DNA of 64,000 nucleotides from Streptomyces shenzhenensis. Lineage in GTDB: Bacteria; Actinomycetota; Actinomycetes; Streptomycetales; Streptomycetaceae. Location of the stretch: contig NZ_JAJONF010000013.1 of NCBI RefSeq assembly GCF_021462265.1, forward strand, positions 124,001 to 188,000, in the 5' to 3' direction. Shown here in pieces: positions 26,834 through 34,437 of the stretch. The notes beneath the pieces were generated by a model. The model did no database searches, was not told the DNA's origin, and saw only the letters and a program-made list of their open reading frames with translations. The position numbers were made by a program, and so were the translations under genes. The stretch's first letter is position 1. The number at the start of each line of letters is the position of its first letter.

Positions 26834-27292
26834 TCAGGGGTTCGTCCAGGCCTCGGGGTCCTCCGCGAGGCTCAGGACCTCGTCGGGCAGCTTGGCCGCC
26901 GCCACGTGGGCCAGGGTGACCTCGCCGAGAATCTTGCGGACGTTGGCGCGTACGGCGATCCACAGCGGCAGCAGGGATTCCGCGGGACCACCGTAGGAGA
27001 GCTCGGGCGGGCGCACCCCCCGCACCGACACCAGGGGGCCGTCCGCCACCCGGATGACGTCCGCGATGGCGATCGAGTCCGCCGGGCGGGCGAGCCTGAA
27101 GCCGCCCTTTCCGCCCCGCTGGCTGACCACGAGACCACCCCGGCGCAGGTCGCCGAGGATACCCTCCAGGAATTTGTGCGGGATCCCCTGCGCCGTGGCG
27201 ATCGCCTCGGCCTTGAGCGAGGCCTCGTCGCCTGCCGCGGCCAGCTCCAGGGCCGCCCGCACCGCATAGTCCGCCCGCGCCGAGATCCGCAT
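26834..27292 (-). CDS. Rrf2-family repressor without cluster cysteines (CymR-like)
   Basis: 152 aa. It begins MRISARADYAVRAALELA, the standard Rrf2 N-terminus, with an HTH around residues 25-45 (KAEAIATAQGIPHKFLEGILGDLRRGGLV) and wing SQRGGKGGFRLARP. The protein contains no cysteine at all, so it cannot hold the Fe-S cluster of IscR/NsrR and resembles CymR, which senses sulfur status through O-acetylserine or the CysK protein. It lies between the ssu operon and the DszC-like gene, whose promoters share one operator, so it is the probable regulator of both. Start chosen at 27292 because the conserved domain begins there. Confidence 0.88.
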   Translation of the reverse strand: MRISARADYAVRAALELAAAGDEASLKAEAIATAQGIPHKFLEGILGDLRRGGLVVSQRGGKGGFRLARPADSIAIADVIRVADGPLVSVRGVRPPELSYGGPAESLLPLWIAVRANVRKILGEVTLAHVAAAKLPDEVLSLAEDPEAWTNP

Positions 27293-27340
27293 GCCGCGAT
27301 TATCCCTCACAGCCGTGTCCGCCCGTCACCGGCTGCGCCG

Positions 27341-28564
27341 TCAGGCGGGAAGGGTGAAGGACGGATGGGCGCCGTTGAGGAAGTAGTCCCCGATCTCGCG
27401 CAGTCTGTGGGCGGCCGGTTCGCGCAGGGTGTGGGTCCGGGCGTTGCGCCAGAAGCGGTCGAAGCCGTGCCGCGTGGAAGCGGCGTCGGCGCCGACGACG
27501 TCCAGGACACGGGTGGTGATCTCCTGCGCGGCCCGGGAGGCCGCGGTCTCGGCCGCGCTCGCGAGGACGGCGATCTCCGCGCACTCCTCGTCGTCGGCGT
27601 CCTCGCCCCGCGCAAGGCCGCGCAACAGGGCGTCCACCGCCTGGTCGGCGAGAGCGGACGCGGCACGTGCGCCGACGGCGAGCTCGCCGTACACGGTCAG
27701 CGCGTACGGATCCTGCGGCGGGCCGCCCGGCCAGGGCTGGGGCGAGAAGGGCTGCCAGGGCGACCGCACGGCCCTTCCGTGCTCATGGACCTCAGCCAGC
27801 AGTCCCTCGGCGATGCCGAGACAGAACTGGGCGGAGACCAGGCGCGCGGTCGGCGCGGCGAGAGAAGCGAAGGGTGACAGGACGCCCTCGTCCGGCGAGA
27901 GGGTGCCGAACACGTCGTCCGCCGCGACCGGCACGGAGTCGAACTCCACGGCGCCACCGGCTGCCAGCCGCTGCCCGAAGGTGTCCCCGCCGCTGCCGCT
28001 CACGACACCCGGGTGGGTGGGGTCGACGAGGACGGCCAGCGGCTCACCGGTGCCGTACCCGGCGGCTCGGACCACCAGCCGGTCGGCGATCCCGACGCCG
28101 GTGGCATACCTCTGACAGCCGCTCAGCAGACAGCCGCCCCCCGTGGGCGTCAGGATGAGCGGCGGTTCATGTGAGGCGATACCGCCTCCCCAGCACCACT
28201 GCCCCTGCGCGGACTCCCGCTCGACCCGGGCGGCGCGTGCGGGGTCGGCGAAGAAACGGGCGCTGAAGGACAGGAAGTAGTGGTGGCCCAGCAGGTGGCC
28301 GATGGCCCCGTCGGCCGCGGCGACGGTCCGGACGACCGCGTAGGCGGTGCGCCAGTCCGCGCCTCCTCCCCCGTGCCCGGCCGGTGCCAGCAAGGTCAGC
28401 AGCCCCGACTCGCGCAGCTGTGCGACCTCGTCGAGCGGTGCTTTGCCGGCCTGTTCGCGCTCGGCCGCGTCCGTGGCCAGGTCGTCCGCCATCTCGCGGG
28501 CTATGTGCAGCCAGTCGACCCGCGCGGCTCCCGCGTCGGTCACCTCGTCCGCCGTCACCGTCAT
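27341..28564 (-). CDS. DszC/SfnB-like flavin-dependent monooxygenase (acyl-CoA dehydrogenase fold)
   Basis: 407 aa. Acyl-CoA-dehydrogenase-like fold (AREMADDLATDAAEREQAGKAP; HHYFLSFSARFF; WCWGGGIASHEPPL; RVLDVVGADAASTRHGFDRFWRNARTHTLREPAAHRLREIGDYFLNG). The C-terminal RNARTHTLRxPxxHKxxxIGxxxLNG pattern and the HHYF segment match the DszC/SfnB branch, which uses reduced FMN to oxygenate organosulfur compounds rather than dehydrogenating acyl-CoA. With ssuABC nearby it probably releases sulfur from an imported organosulfur substrate. The ATG at 28564 overlaps the stop of a 19-codon leader ORF (ATGA); a GTG at 28603 is less likely. Confidence 0.83.
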   Translation of the reverse strand: MTVTADEVTDAGAARVDWLHIAREMADDLATDAAEREQAGKAPLDEVAQLRESGLLTLLAPAGHGGGGADWRTAYAVVRTVAAADGAIGHLLGHHYFLSFSARFFADPARAARVERESAQGQWCWGGGIASHEPPLILTPTGGGCLLSGCQRYATGVGIADRLVVRAAGYGTGEPLAVLVDPTHPGVVSGSGGDTFGQRLAAGGAVEFDSVPVAADDVFGTLSPDEGVLSPFASLAAPTARLVSAQFCLGIAEGLLAEVHEHGRAVRSPWQPFSPQPWPGGPPQDPYALTVYGELAVGARAASALADQAVDALLRGLARGEDADDEECAEIAVLASAAETAASRAAQEITTRVLDVVGADAASTRHGFDRFWRNARTHTLREPAAHRLREIGDYFLNGAHPSFTLPA

Positions 28565-28620
28565 GTCCGGACCCGCTTCGTGCGACGGCGGCTGTCGCTG
28601 CACCTCAGTGCTGTGGTCAT
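28561..28620 (-). CDS. 19-aa leader ORF coupled to the monooxygenase gene
   Basis: MTTALRCSDSRRRTKRVRT, ATG at 28620 with a strong GAAGGAAG ribosome binding site 7 bp upstream. Its TGA overlaps the ATG of the downstream gene as ATGA, and the downstream gene has no good ribosome binding site of its own, so its translation likely depends on this ORF. It holds one cysteine codon followed by an arginine-rich tract. A regulatory leader is likely; stalling at Cys or Arg codons is inferred. Confidence 0.6.
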   Translation of the reverse strand: MTTALRCSDSRRRTKRVRT

Positions 28621-28743
28621 GGCGTCTTCCTTCAGGGGAACGAGGACGGCGCGGTACCTGGCGAGGCGGCGTGGGAGTGCGGCGGTGCGCGGGGACGCGT
28701 CGGCTCGACCATCCTCACCCTCCTCTCCGACCACCGTCAACAC

Positions 28744-28777
28744 TTCCCTAGTATTTCGATAGGAAAACTAGGAATAG
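28744..28777. promoter_or_regulatory. Probable Rrf2 operator, monooxygenase gene
   Basis: On the minus strand: CTATTCCTAG, 16 bp, CTAGGGAA. It matches the site at 23400-23433 in arms and spacing. GTGAAT and TATTCC with a 17-bp spacer give a possible promoter whose -10 box overlaps the left arm. Confidence 0.68.
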
Positions 28778-28927
28778 CGGTGCGCTCCGGCTGATTCACG
28801 CTCCCGGATGGCGAGTTCACGATCCCGGGCGGCCGGGTGTCCGTCCCGGCCCCGAGGCTTGTCGGCGGGGACGTGCCGGCGCCCGCGGTGCGTGGCGGCG
28901 GCTCGCCGTGACGCCGTACCCCGTCCC

Positions 28928-29035
28928 TGCCTGCTCGACGACCCCGACGCCCCCGACAGCATCGTCGACCTGCTCGTCCCGGCACTGCGGGAACAGGGGA
29001 CCCACCGCAGGGAGTACACCGGTACCGCCCTGCGC
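28928..29035 (+). pseudogene. C-terminal remnant of an LLM-class FMN monooxygenase (DszA/NtaA type)
   Basis: The frame reads DSIVDLLVPALREQGTHR followed by REYTGTALR. This matches the usual end of DszA/NtaA/SnaA-type flavin monooxygenases (VDxxVPxLQxRGxxRxxYxGxTLR). No start or body of the gene is present. It sits beside the DszC-like gene, its natural functional partner in organosulfur degradation. Confidence 0.5.
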
Positions 29036-29178
29036 TGCGCGAATTCCTCACCGCCCTGCGGCAGTTGACCGAGACCGGCACGGCCGACTTCCACGGCGAG
29101 CTGCTCACCGCCACCACCCCCGTCCCGGCGCGGGTACCGGGTGCCGAGAGCGGTGTGCCCCTGCTGGTAGCGGCGATG
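29035..29178 (+). pseudogene. Internal remnant of a second LLM-class (F420-type) oxidoreductase
   Basis: In the next frame the sequence reads LREFLTALRQLTETGTADFHG, then ELLTA...PARVPGAESGVPLLVAAMGP. This is the middle of LLM F420-dependent oxidoreductases (xxFHGxxLTA...PLLVAAMGPxALRxAGExADG); it breaks off before the conserved AGExADG part. The fusion point with the preceding remnant is within LR / ctgcg, so two LLM genes seem to have recombined and decayed. Confidence 0.5.
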
Positions 29179-29266
29179 GGGCCGCCTGGATCCGCCGGTG
29201 CCACCTCGGACACGGCGTTCGCGCAGCAGAACGGAACAGCCGGAGACGTCGGTGTCGGGCAGAGCC

Positions 29267-29872
29267 TCAGCGGCGGTGGACGCTGACGGCATAGCCGCCG
29301 CCGTCGTAAGGGACCGCGTCCCAGGTGGCGAAGCGGTCCACCAGGGCGAGGCCGGCCGCGGCGCAGCACTCGTCGTACTCCGGCAGGGTGATGCCGGGCG
29401 GCACCGGCAAGTGGGCCTCGTCCAGCCCGAAGCCCGCGACCATCAGACCGCCCGGGCGCAGGGCCGTGGCCAGGCGCTTGACCACCGCGGCCTCGGTCCC
29501 GGCGGCAAGCAGCGGGAAGACGTTACCCGCAGCCACCACGAGATCGAAGTCCGCTGCGAGGCCGAGCGAGGACGGCTCGAACTCGGTCAGATCGGCCTGG
29601 AACCACGGCAGGCCGGGCGCCTGCCTCTGCGCCTCCGCGAGCATCGACGCATCAAGATCCACCCCGACGCACTCGTACCCGAGTTCCGCGAGCCGGATCA
29701 TGACCCGCCCGGTCCCGCACCCGGCGTCCAGCACCTGCGCTCCGGCAGGCACCAGCGCTGCGCAGAACCGCGCCTCGCCGTGCACGTCCTTCCCGCTGCG
29801 GGCCAGAGCCGCGAACCGTGCGGCATACCCCTGCCCGGACGTCCCCCCGGTCAACTCCTGCCAACGGCTCAT
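29267..29872 (-). CDS. Class I SAM-dependent methyltransferase
   Basis: 201 aa, cytosolic. Motif I VLDAGCGTGRVMIRLAELG (about residue 46), acidic end of strand 2 in GVDLDASML, motif II-like DFDLVVAAGNVFPLL and motif III-like LRPGGLMVAGFGL are all present. The substrate is unknown. A GTG at 29881 would add three residues. It stands alone; the upstream side shows no obvious operator. Confidence 0.88.
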   Translation of the reverse strand: MSRWQELTGGTSGQGYAARFAALARSGKDVHGEARFCAALVPAGAQVLDAGCGTGRVMIRLAELGYECVGVDLDASMLAEAQRQAPGLPWFQADLTEFEPSSLGLAADFDLVVAAGNVFPLLAAGTEAAVVKRLATALRPGGLMVAGFGLDEAHLPVPPGITLPEYDECCAAAGLALVDRFATWDAVPYDGGGYAVSVHRR

Positions 29873-29882
29873 GACGCCCACT

Positions 29883-30220
29883 ATAGGTCGACCACGTGCC
29901 ATTACGTCCGGCCAGGTCAGGCAGGGTGCCCACGTACCTTGCCCTTGCCCTTGGTAGGTTCTGGGCGGTGACGCCGGGGCTCTCGTCGCCGCGCATACCG
30001 ACATGCGGCCGGACCTCGACGGACGGGGCACCGGTCCGCGCCGGCGCTCAACCCCAGATCCGTGCAGGGACGTTCGGTAGGGATCCGGGACTGCGTCGCG
30101 TCTCCGGACGGCAGCCGGCGAATCGCGTCCTGCCACGTACCCGATACGCCCCGGCACACCCCGATGCGCACGACCGTGGAGCCGGCCGGCCGTGAACGGA
30201 CCGGCCGGCTCCACGTCCGG
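29883..30220. other. Intergenic region
   Basis: 338 bp between the methyltransferase start and the MFS transporter end. Apart from the terminator near its right end I see no gene or repeat of note. Confidence 0.4.
30178..30212 (-). terminator. Hairpin terminator of the MFS gene
   Basis: A perfect 12-bp stem (30178-30189 with 30201-30212) with an 11-nt loop, just 3' of the transporter stop on the minus strand. Confidence 0.75.
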
Positions 30221-31927
30221 TCACTCCCCGGCGGCGGCGAGGGCGGCCAGCTCGCGGTCGACCGCGAGCTGGTGCGCCTCGGCGTCCTCACGCGCCTTCT
30301 TCGGGCTCCAGCGACCTGCCATCACGAAGACGAAGGGCAGGAAGAGCACCTGGCCGCCGACGCAGATCCACCACCAGTCGCGCCACTCGCCGGGCCCGTC
30401 CTTCGACGCCTTCTGGACCTTGGCGCCGTACTCCCGCAGCAGCTTCAGCTGCGGCGCCGCCTTCTGCACGACTCCGAGGTTCTCCGCGCCGACCTCCCGG
30501 ACGGCGCGGGCGCCCAGCGCGGGTGGCACGGTGGCAGGGGTGTACTTGTCCAGCTCGGCGAAGAGCTCCGGGTGCGCGTTGACGATGGCCAGCGCGGACG
30601 CCGCCTGCACCGAGGCGACCTTGACCTCGGCGCCGTGCTCCACAAGCGGGGTCGCGGAGGTGACCAGCACCGGGATGAAGGCAGCGGAGACGGCGACCAC
30701 GATGCGCACCGTCCAGCCCCACACTGCCAGGCCCGCCGCGGTCGCCGCCGGGTTGTGCCTCTCCACGGTCTCGGTGAAGCTCGCCATCCAGGGCGCGTAG
30801 GCGATGCCGCTGAAGACGCCGATGCCGATGAACAGCCAGGCGAAGGTGTAGTAGTCGGTCGTCGGGTGGGTGGCGCGGGTGGCGAAGACCGCGGTCATCA
30901 CGACGGAGCCGGCCCCGCCGACCATCATGAAGGGCTTGCGCACCTTCAGCCGGTCCGAGAGCAGGCCGACCAGGACCAGGGAGACGGCGTTCGCCCCCCA
31001 GTACCAGTTGGCCAGCGCGTTGGTGCGCTGCTCGCTGTAGCCGAAGGTGGTCGCGAAGTAGACGACGAAGTTGCCGACCGCCGCGTAGTACAGCAGCAGG
31101 AACACGGCGATGGCGAAGGCCGAGCCCAGCACGTCCAGGCGCATCATCTGCCGCCACTCGCCGCGGCGCACCGCCTCGGTGTCCAGCCCCTTGGCGCGAG
31201 CCTCGACCAGCGCCCGGTCCCGCAGCGACACCATGATCTGGTCGCGCAGCGCCGGGGACAGCTCGCGCAGCGCGAAGATCGCGACGACGAAGACGACGAA
31301 CCCGGCGATCGCCGAGTAGCGCAGTTCGTCCTGCCAGGTGGCGCTGTCGAGGGTGTTGCTGGTGACGGTGGTGACCACCAGGGAGCCGATGACCGGGCCC
31401 ATCGTCCAGTACCCCATCGCGGTGGCCCGGCCGAGCTGCGGGGAGAAGTCCCTGATCAGCGCGGGGGTGGCTACCAGCACGATGCCCTCGATGAAGCTGA
31501 CGAGTGCGAAGAGCACCAGATAGGTGGTCTTGGTCGCCGCGTTCGGCAGCCCGAAGAAGACCAGCAGCGCGGCGATCAACAGCCCGTAGACCACCAGGTT
31601 CGCCCGGCCCCAGCGGTCCGCCAGACCGGCCACGAGCGAGGCGAAGGCCCCGATCGCGTTGCCGATCACCGAGACCCAGACGAAGTAGCGGTAGGTCATG
31701 TCGAAGTGCGTGATGATCGACGTCGCCACCGCGTACTGGATGTACAGCATGTAGTACAGCACGACGGTGGTGGCGACCACGATCGCGAGATACGCCAGAC
31801 GCCGACCGGTGGGCGGGTAGTCCGCCAGGTCCCGGCGGTACAGCCGGGCCAGCGGGCCGCGGGCGCCCGCGGCGGGCACATCGGGCGCGGGTCTGTCGGC
31901 GTCGAACGTCGTCGGAGTGGCGGACAT
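30221..31927 (-). CDS. MFS transporter with a large C-terminal extracellular loop
   Basis: 568 aa, about 12 membrane helices. The MFS loop 2-3 motif appears as GLADRWGRANLVVYG and later LLSDRLKVRKPFMMVGG. Between the last two helices there is an unusually long hydrophilic segment (about residues 410-510: VEHGAEVKVASVQAASALAIVNAHPEL..., KAAPQLKLLREYGAKVQKASKD), then one more helix and a charged tail. The substrate is unknown. AGGAGGA precedes the ATG. An 18-bp perfect palindrome about 95 bp upstream suggests repression by a TetR protein not encoded next to it. Confidence 0.88.
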   Translation of the reverse strand: MSATPTTFDADRPAPDVPAAGARGPLARLYRRDLADYPPTGRRLAYLAIVVATTVVLYYMLYIQYAVATSIITHFDMTYRYFVWVSVIGNAIGAFASLVAGLADRWGRANLVVYGLLIAALLVFFGLPNAATKTTYLVLFALVSFIEGIVLVATPALIRDFSPQLGRATAMGYWTMGPVIGSLVVTTVTSNTLDSATWQDELRYSAIAGFVVFVVAIFALRELSPALRDQIMVSLRDRALVEARAKGLDTEAVRRGEWRQMMRLDVLGSAFAIAVFLLLYYAAVGNFVVYFATTFGYSEQRTNALANWYWGANAVSLVLVGLLSDRLKVRKPFMMVGGAGSVVMTAVFATRATHPTTDYYTFAWLFIGIGVFSGIAYAPWMASFTETVERHNPAATAAGLAVWGWTVRIVVAVSAAFIPVLVTSATPLVEHGAEVKVASVQAASALAIVNAHPELFAELDKYTPATVPPALGARAVREVGAENLGVVQKAAPQLKLLREYGAKVQKASKDGPGEWRDWWWICVGGQVLFLPFVFVMAGRWSPKKAREDAEAHQLAVDRELAALAAAGE

Positions 31928-32020
31928 ACGGCTCCTCCTGGGAGTACCTGGAAACCGGGGATCGCGTCGGTGCGACGGGGGCGCGGTGCGGCCCGGCTCC
32001 GAGAGCGTGGCCAGAGGCTA

Positions 32021-32038
32021 GTACCGACTAGTCGGTAC
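32021..32038. promoter_or_regulatory. Perfect 18-bp palindrome, TetR-type operator
   Basis: GTACCGACTAGTCGGTAC is fully self-complementary. It lies 94 bp upstream of the MFS start. Perfect palindromes of this size with a central ACTAGT are typical TetR-family sites. Confidence 0.65.
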
Positions 32039-32777
32039 GCCTAGGGGTCTGCACAAAGTCGTTCACCCGCTTCATCACCCGGCTCCGACGGGTCGGGCGG
32101 GACCCGCCGGCGGGCCGTCGCTCCGGCGATGCCAGAAGGCAGCGCAGGTCAGCGCGGGTGCCGCAGCCGAACCCATAGCGGTCCAGGCCTGCTTCACCAG
32201 TGCCCCGGCTCACCGTCCAGGGTTTCGGGCCGGACGGTGACGAACTGCGCGCGTCGGCGATCCTGGACCTCGCGCTGGGCGACCCGGTCACCGCCACCGT
32301 GCGGGTCGGCGGGCCCAACGGTGACGTCCTGCGCCTGGCCGGCGTACCGGTTGCCGTGCCGGGCGGTTCCACAGGCCGCTTCGCGCTGGACATCCGACTG
32401 CCCGAGGCAATGAACGACACGGGTATGACGCGGCACGAACTCCTGGGCGCCATGACCCACGAGTCCGGATGGCGGCTGTCGGTCTCGGTGGCGGATCCGG
32501 CCTCGGCGCGGCATGCGCCCGGCACGGCATCGTCACGGGGGCGGGCATACGGGAGAGCGAGGCGAACCGGGCATGGGGCCAATGGCCGTGATCCGCGGCA
32601 GAAGACGCACCGTCCTGGCCGCTGCCGGGACCGCGACAGTCCCACTGCGGCTTGCCGCAGTGGCGTGACGTAGGTCCGCACCTGGCCGGGATGGGGCCGG
32701 GCCGTCAACGAGTACCCGTACGCCGCGTGATCCGCAGCGATGAGGAGGCGAGCCCCCGAAGTCGCTGCCGGGTGTTC
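32039..32777. other. Long region with only an uncertain gene
   Basis: About 740 bp between the MFS promoter and the end of the HEAT-like gene. A coding-like plus-strand stretch (32200-32490) is listed separately. The rest shows no start/stop pattern, repeat or RNA structure that I can support. Confidence 0.35.
32200..32673 (+). CDS. Uncertain hypothetical protein, possibly a gene fragment
   Basis: From a GTG at 32200 the first ~95 codons have strong third-position GC and a sensible beta-rich protein (LRASAILDLALGDPVTATVRVGG, PVAVPGGSTGRFALDIRLPEAM), while the last ~50 codons look non-coding (Arg/Ser rich). No ribosome binding site is seen. It may be a truncated gene that has read through into unrelated sequence. 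No family recognised. Confidence 0.3.
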   Translation: MPRLTVQGFGPDGDELRASAILDLALGDPVTATVRVGGPNGDVLRLAGVPVAVPGGSTGRFALDIRLPEAMNDTGMTRHELLGAMTHESGWRLSVSVADPASARHAPGTASSRGRAYGRARRTGHGANGRDPRQKTHRPGRCRDRDSPTAACRSGVT

Positions 32778-33251
32778 TCAGTCGGTCAGTGCGGAGGCGA
32801 GTTCCGCGGTGGCCCGGACGAGTTCGGTGTCCGGTTCGACGAGCAGTCGCTGGATGGTGCCGCGGTTGGCGCGCACGGCTTGGCGGGCTTCGCGTTCCCA
32901 CCCCACGTAGTTGTCGCGACGGTGCAGCAGTTTCGGGTAGGCGGCGGCCGTCTTCTCCCACTGCCGGGCGTCGGCGATGTTCTTCAGCAGTTGGACGATC
33001 TCCACGCGGCAGGTGACGTGAGGGAGCCGGGCGAGTTCCCACAGGAACGGGACCGTGGCGGCGGTTGCCTGTTCCACGACGAAGCCGTACTGGCAGATCC
33101 GCTCGCGCAATTCGCTGATCGCGTTCCGTGCCGTGGCCGTGTCACCCCAGGCGATGCTGTTGAGCAGCAACGGGATGGCTGTGGCAGGGCCGCGGGAGTC
33201 CTTGATCTCATGCCAGGGCACCTGCCCCACGTTCGTGAGTGGCGTTGCCAT
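32778..33251 (-). CDS. Hypothetical HEAT-like helical protein
   Basis: 157 aa, cytosolic. Helical throughout, with repeated leucine/alanine helices and phrases such as LLLNSIAWGDTATARNAISELRERI, VPFLWELARLPHVTCRVEIVQLLKNIA and LVRATAELASALTD, resembling HEAT-type repeats. No catalytic motif. Similar small proteins occur widely in Streptomyces without known function. The ATG at 33251 is favoured because the preceding frame is not coding-like. Confidence 0.7.
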   Translation of the reverse strand: MATPLTNVGQVPWHEIKDSRGPATAIPLLLNSIAWGDTATARNAISELRERICQYGFVVEQATAATVPFLWELARLPHVTCRVEIVQLLKNIADARQWEKTAAAYPKLLHRRDNYVGWEREARQAVRANRGTIQRLLVEPDTELVRATAELASALTD

Positions 33252-33342
33252 TTCCGCTCCTGATACAGGCGTCGGATGCTGGGGGTTCGTCGGTTCCGTC
33301 GAAGCGGCGGGTATCGTGCCGGGACTTCTCACGGCAGTCGCG

Positions 33343-33903
33343 TCAGGGCCGGGGGGTGGCCGGCAGCAGGGCCCAGACGGTCTTGCCCGCCGGGGAGTGC
33401 CGCACCCACCCCCAGTCCTCGGACACGGCCTCGACGATGCGCAGCCCGCGGCCGTTCTCCTCCAAGGAGCCGGTGGCACGGGGGTACACGGGCGGCCGGT
33501 CACTCGGGTCGGTGACGGCGCACATCAGGTGGCCGGCTTCGAGACAGAGCTCCAGCCACACATCGGCCTCGCCGTCCGGAGCCTGGGGTACGGCGTGTGT
33601 CACCGCGTTCGCGGCCAGTTCGGTGACGACGACGGCGGCGTCGTCGCTCAAGTGGTCGAGCGACCAGCGGCACAGGGTGCGGTGGGTGAAGGTCCGCGCC
33701 TGCGCGAAGCCCTGCCTGCTGCCGGTGATGCGCACGGCGGCGGAGCTGGGCGCCCCGCGCAGCGGCTCAGGCTCCCGGCGGGCCTCGTGGCTCGGGAAGC
33801 CGGGGGGCGCCGCGCCGGCGAGCGGACCGGCCCCAGCGATCCGACCCGGCCGTGGCGCAGACCCGCCGGGAATGCGAGGCGCTTGGTGCACGGGTAATGA
33901 CAC
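33343..33903 (-). CDS. RsbW-like ATP-binding regulatory protein (HATPase_c)
   Basis: 186 aa. After a ~50-residue Pro/Gly/Arg-rich N-terminus comes the GHKL fold: N box VVVTELAANAVTHAV (about 91-105), G1 box MCAVTDPSDRPP, G2 box ENGRGLRIVEAVSEDWGW. These are RsbW/SpoIIAB-like anti-sigma or regulatory kinases. It is divergent from a DUF397 gene followed by an XRE/DUF5753 gene, the recurrent Streptomyces trio of the abaA/whiJ type involved in developmental control. A TTGCAC/GATAAT promoter (18-bp spacer) on the minus strand overlaps the palindrome at 33989. Confidence 0.88.
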   Translation of the reverse strand: MSLPVHQAPRIPGGSAPRPGRIAGAGPLAGAAPPGFPSHEARREPEPLRGAPSSAAVRITGSRQGFAQARTFTHRTLCRWSLDHLSDDAAVVVTELAANAVTHAVPQAPDGEADVWLELCLEAGHLMCAVTDPSDRPPVYPRATGSLEENGRGLRIVEAVSEDWGWVRHSPAGKTVWALLPATPRP

Positions 33904-33988
33904 GGCGTCTCCCTGATGTGACGTCAGGACTGGGCGTCGACACTGCGGTTGACGCCCCCGCTATTATCCACTCCGTCAGCGCCGTTGT

Positions 33989-34008
33989 GCAATTTCACGG
34001 GAAATTGC
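33989..34008. promoter_or_regulatory. Palindrome GCAATTTC-ACGG-GAAATTGC between the RsbW-like and DUF397 genes
   Basis: Perfect 8-bp arms with a 4-bp spacer; AT-rich in a GC-rich genome. Its left arm contains the -35 (TTGCAC on the minus strand) of the RsbW-like gene, whose -10 (GATAAT) is at about 33965. It is the probable binding site of the XRE regulator encoded nearby. Confidence 0.65.
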
Positions 34009-34108
34009 GCGCAGAGTGGCCGAACGCAGGAGTGTGGGGCGCGGCGCCGCCCCCGCCCGAGCGGGCGGTCGCATACACGCGCGGCAGAACGTCAGCAAGG
34101 AGAGTGCG

Positions 34109-34339
34109 GTGCCATCAGTGTCAAACGGAGTCCGGGCGAGTTCATTGGCGGCCTGCTGGATCAAGAGCCGGCACAGCAACGCCGAGGGCAACTGCGTCGA
34201 GGTGGCCCCTCTGGGCGACGGAGGTATAGCCATCCGCAACTCCCGTGACCCCGACGGGCCCGCCCTTGTCTACACACCGGCGGAACTGGCCGCCTTCCTG
34301 GCCGGCGCGAAGGAGGGGGAGTTCGACCACCTGGTGTGA
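34109..34339 (+). CDS. DUF397 protein
   Basis: 76 aa. The core WIKSRHSNAEGNCVEVAPLGDGGIAIRNSRDPDGPALVYTPAELAAFLAGAKEGEFD is the DUF397 domain (abbreviated: W-x-K-S-x-x-S, NCVEVA, RDSK-like RDPDGP, F-x-x-F). These small proteins pair with XRE/DUF5753 regulators in Streptomyces and may act as their antagonists, toxin/antitoxin-like partners or effectors. GTG at 34109 with AAGGAGAG upstream. Followed after 98 bp by its XRE partner. Confidence 0.9.
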   Translation: MPSVSNGVRASSLAACWIKSRHSNAEGNCVEVAPLGDGGIAIRNSRDPDGPALVYTPAELAAFLAGAKEGEFDHLV

Positions 34340-34437
34340 AGCGGAGGCGGGCATCTCCACTTCGGCCAACACGTCCGGAAGCGGCCGACGGGATGCGATA
34401 ATGCTGTATGTCTTCTGCTGGTCGACAGGGAGTCAGG

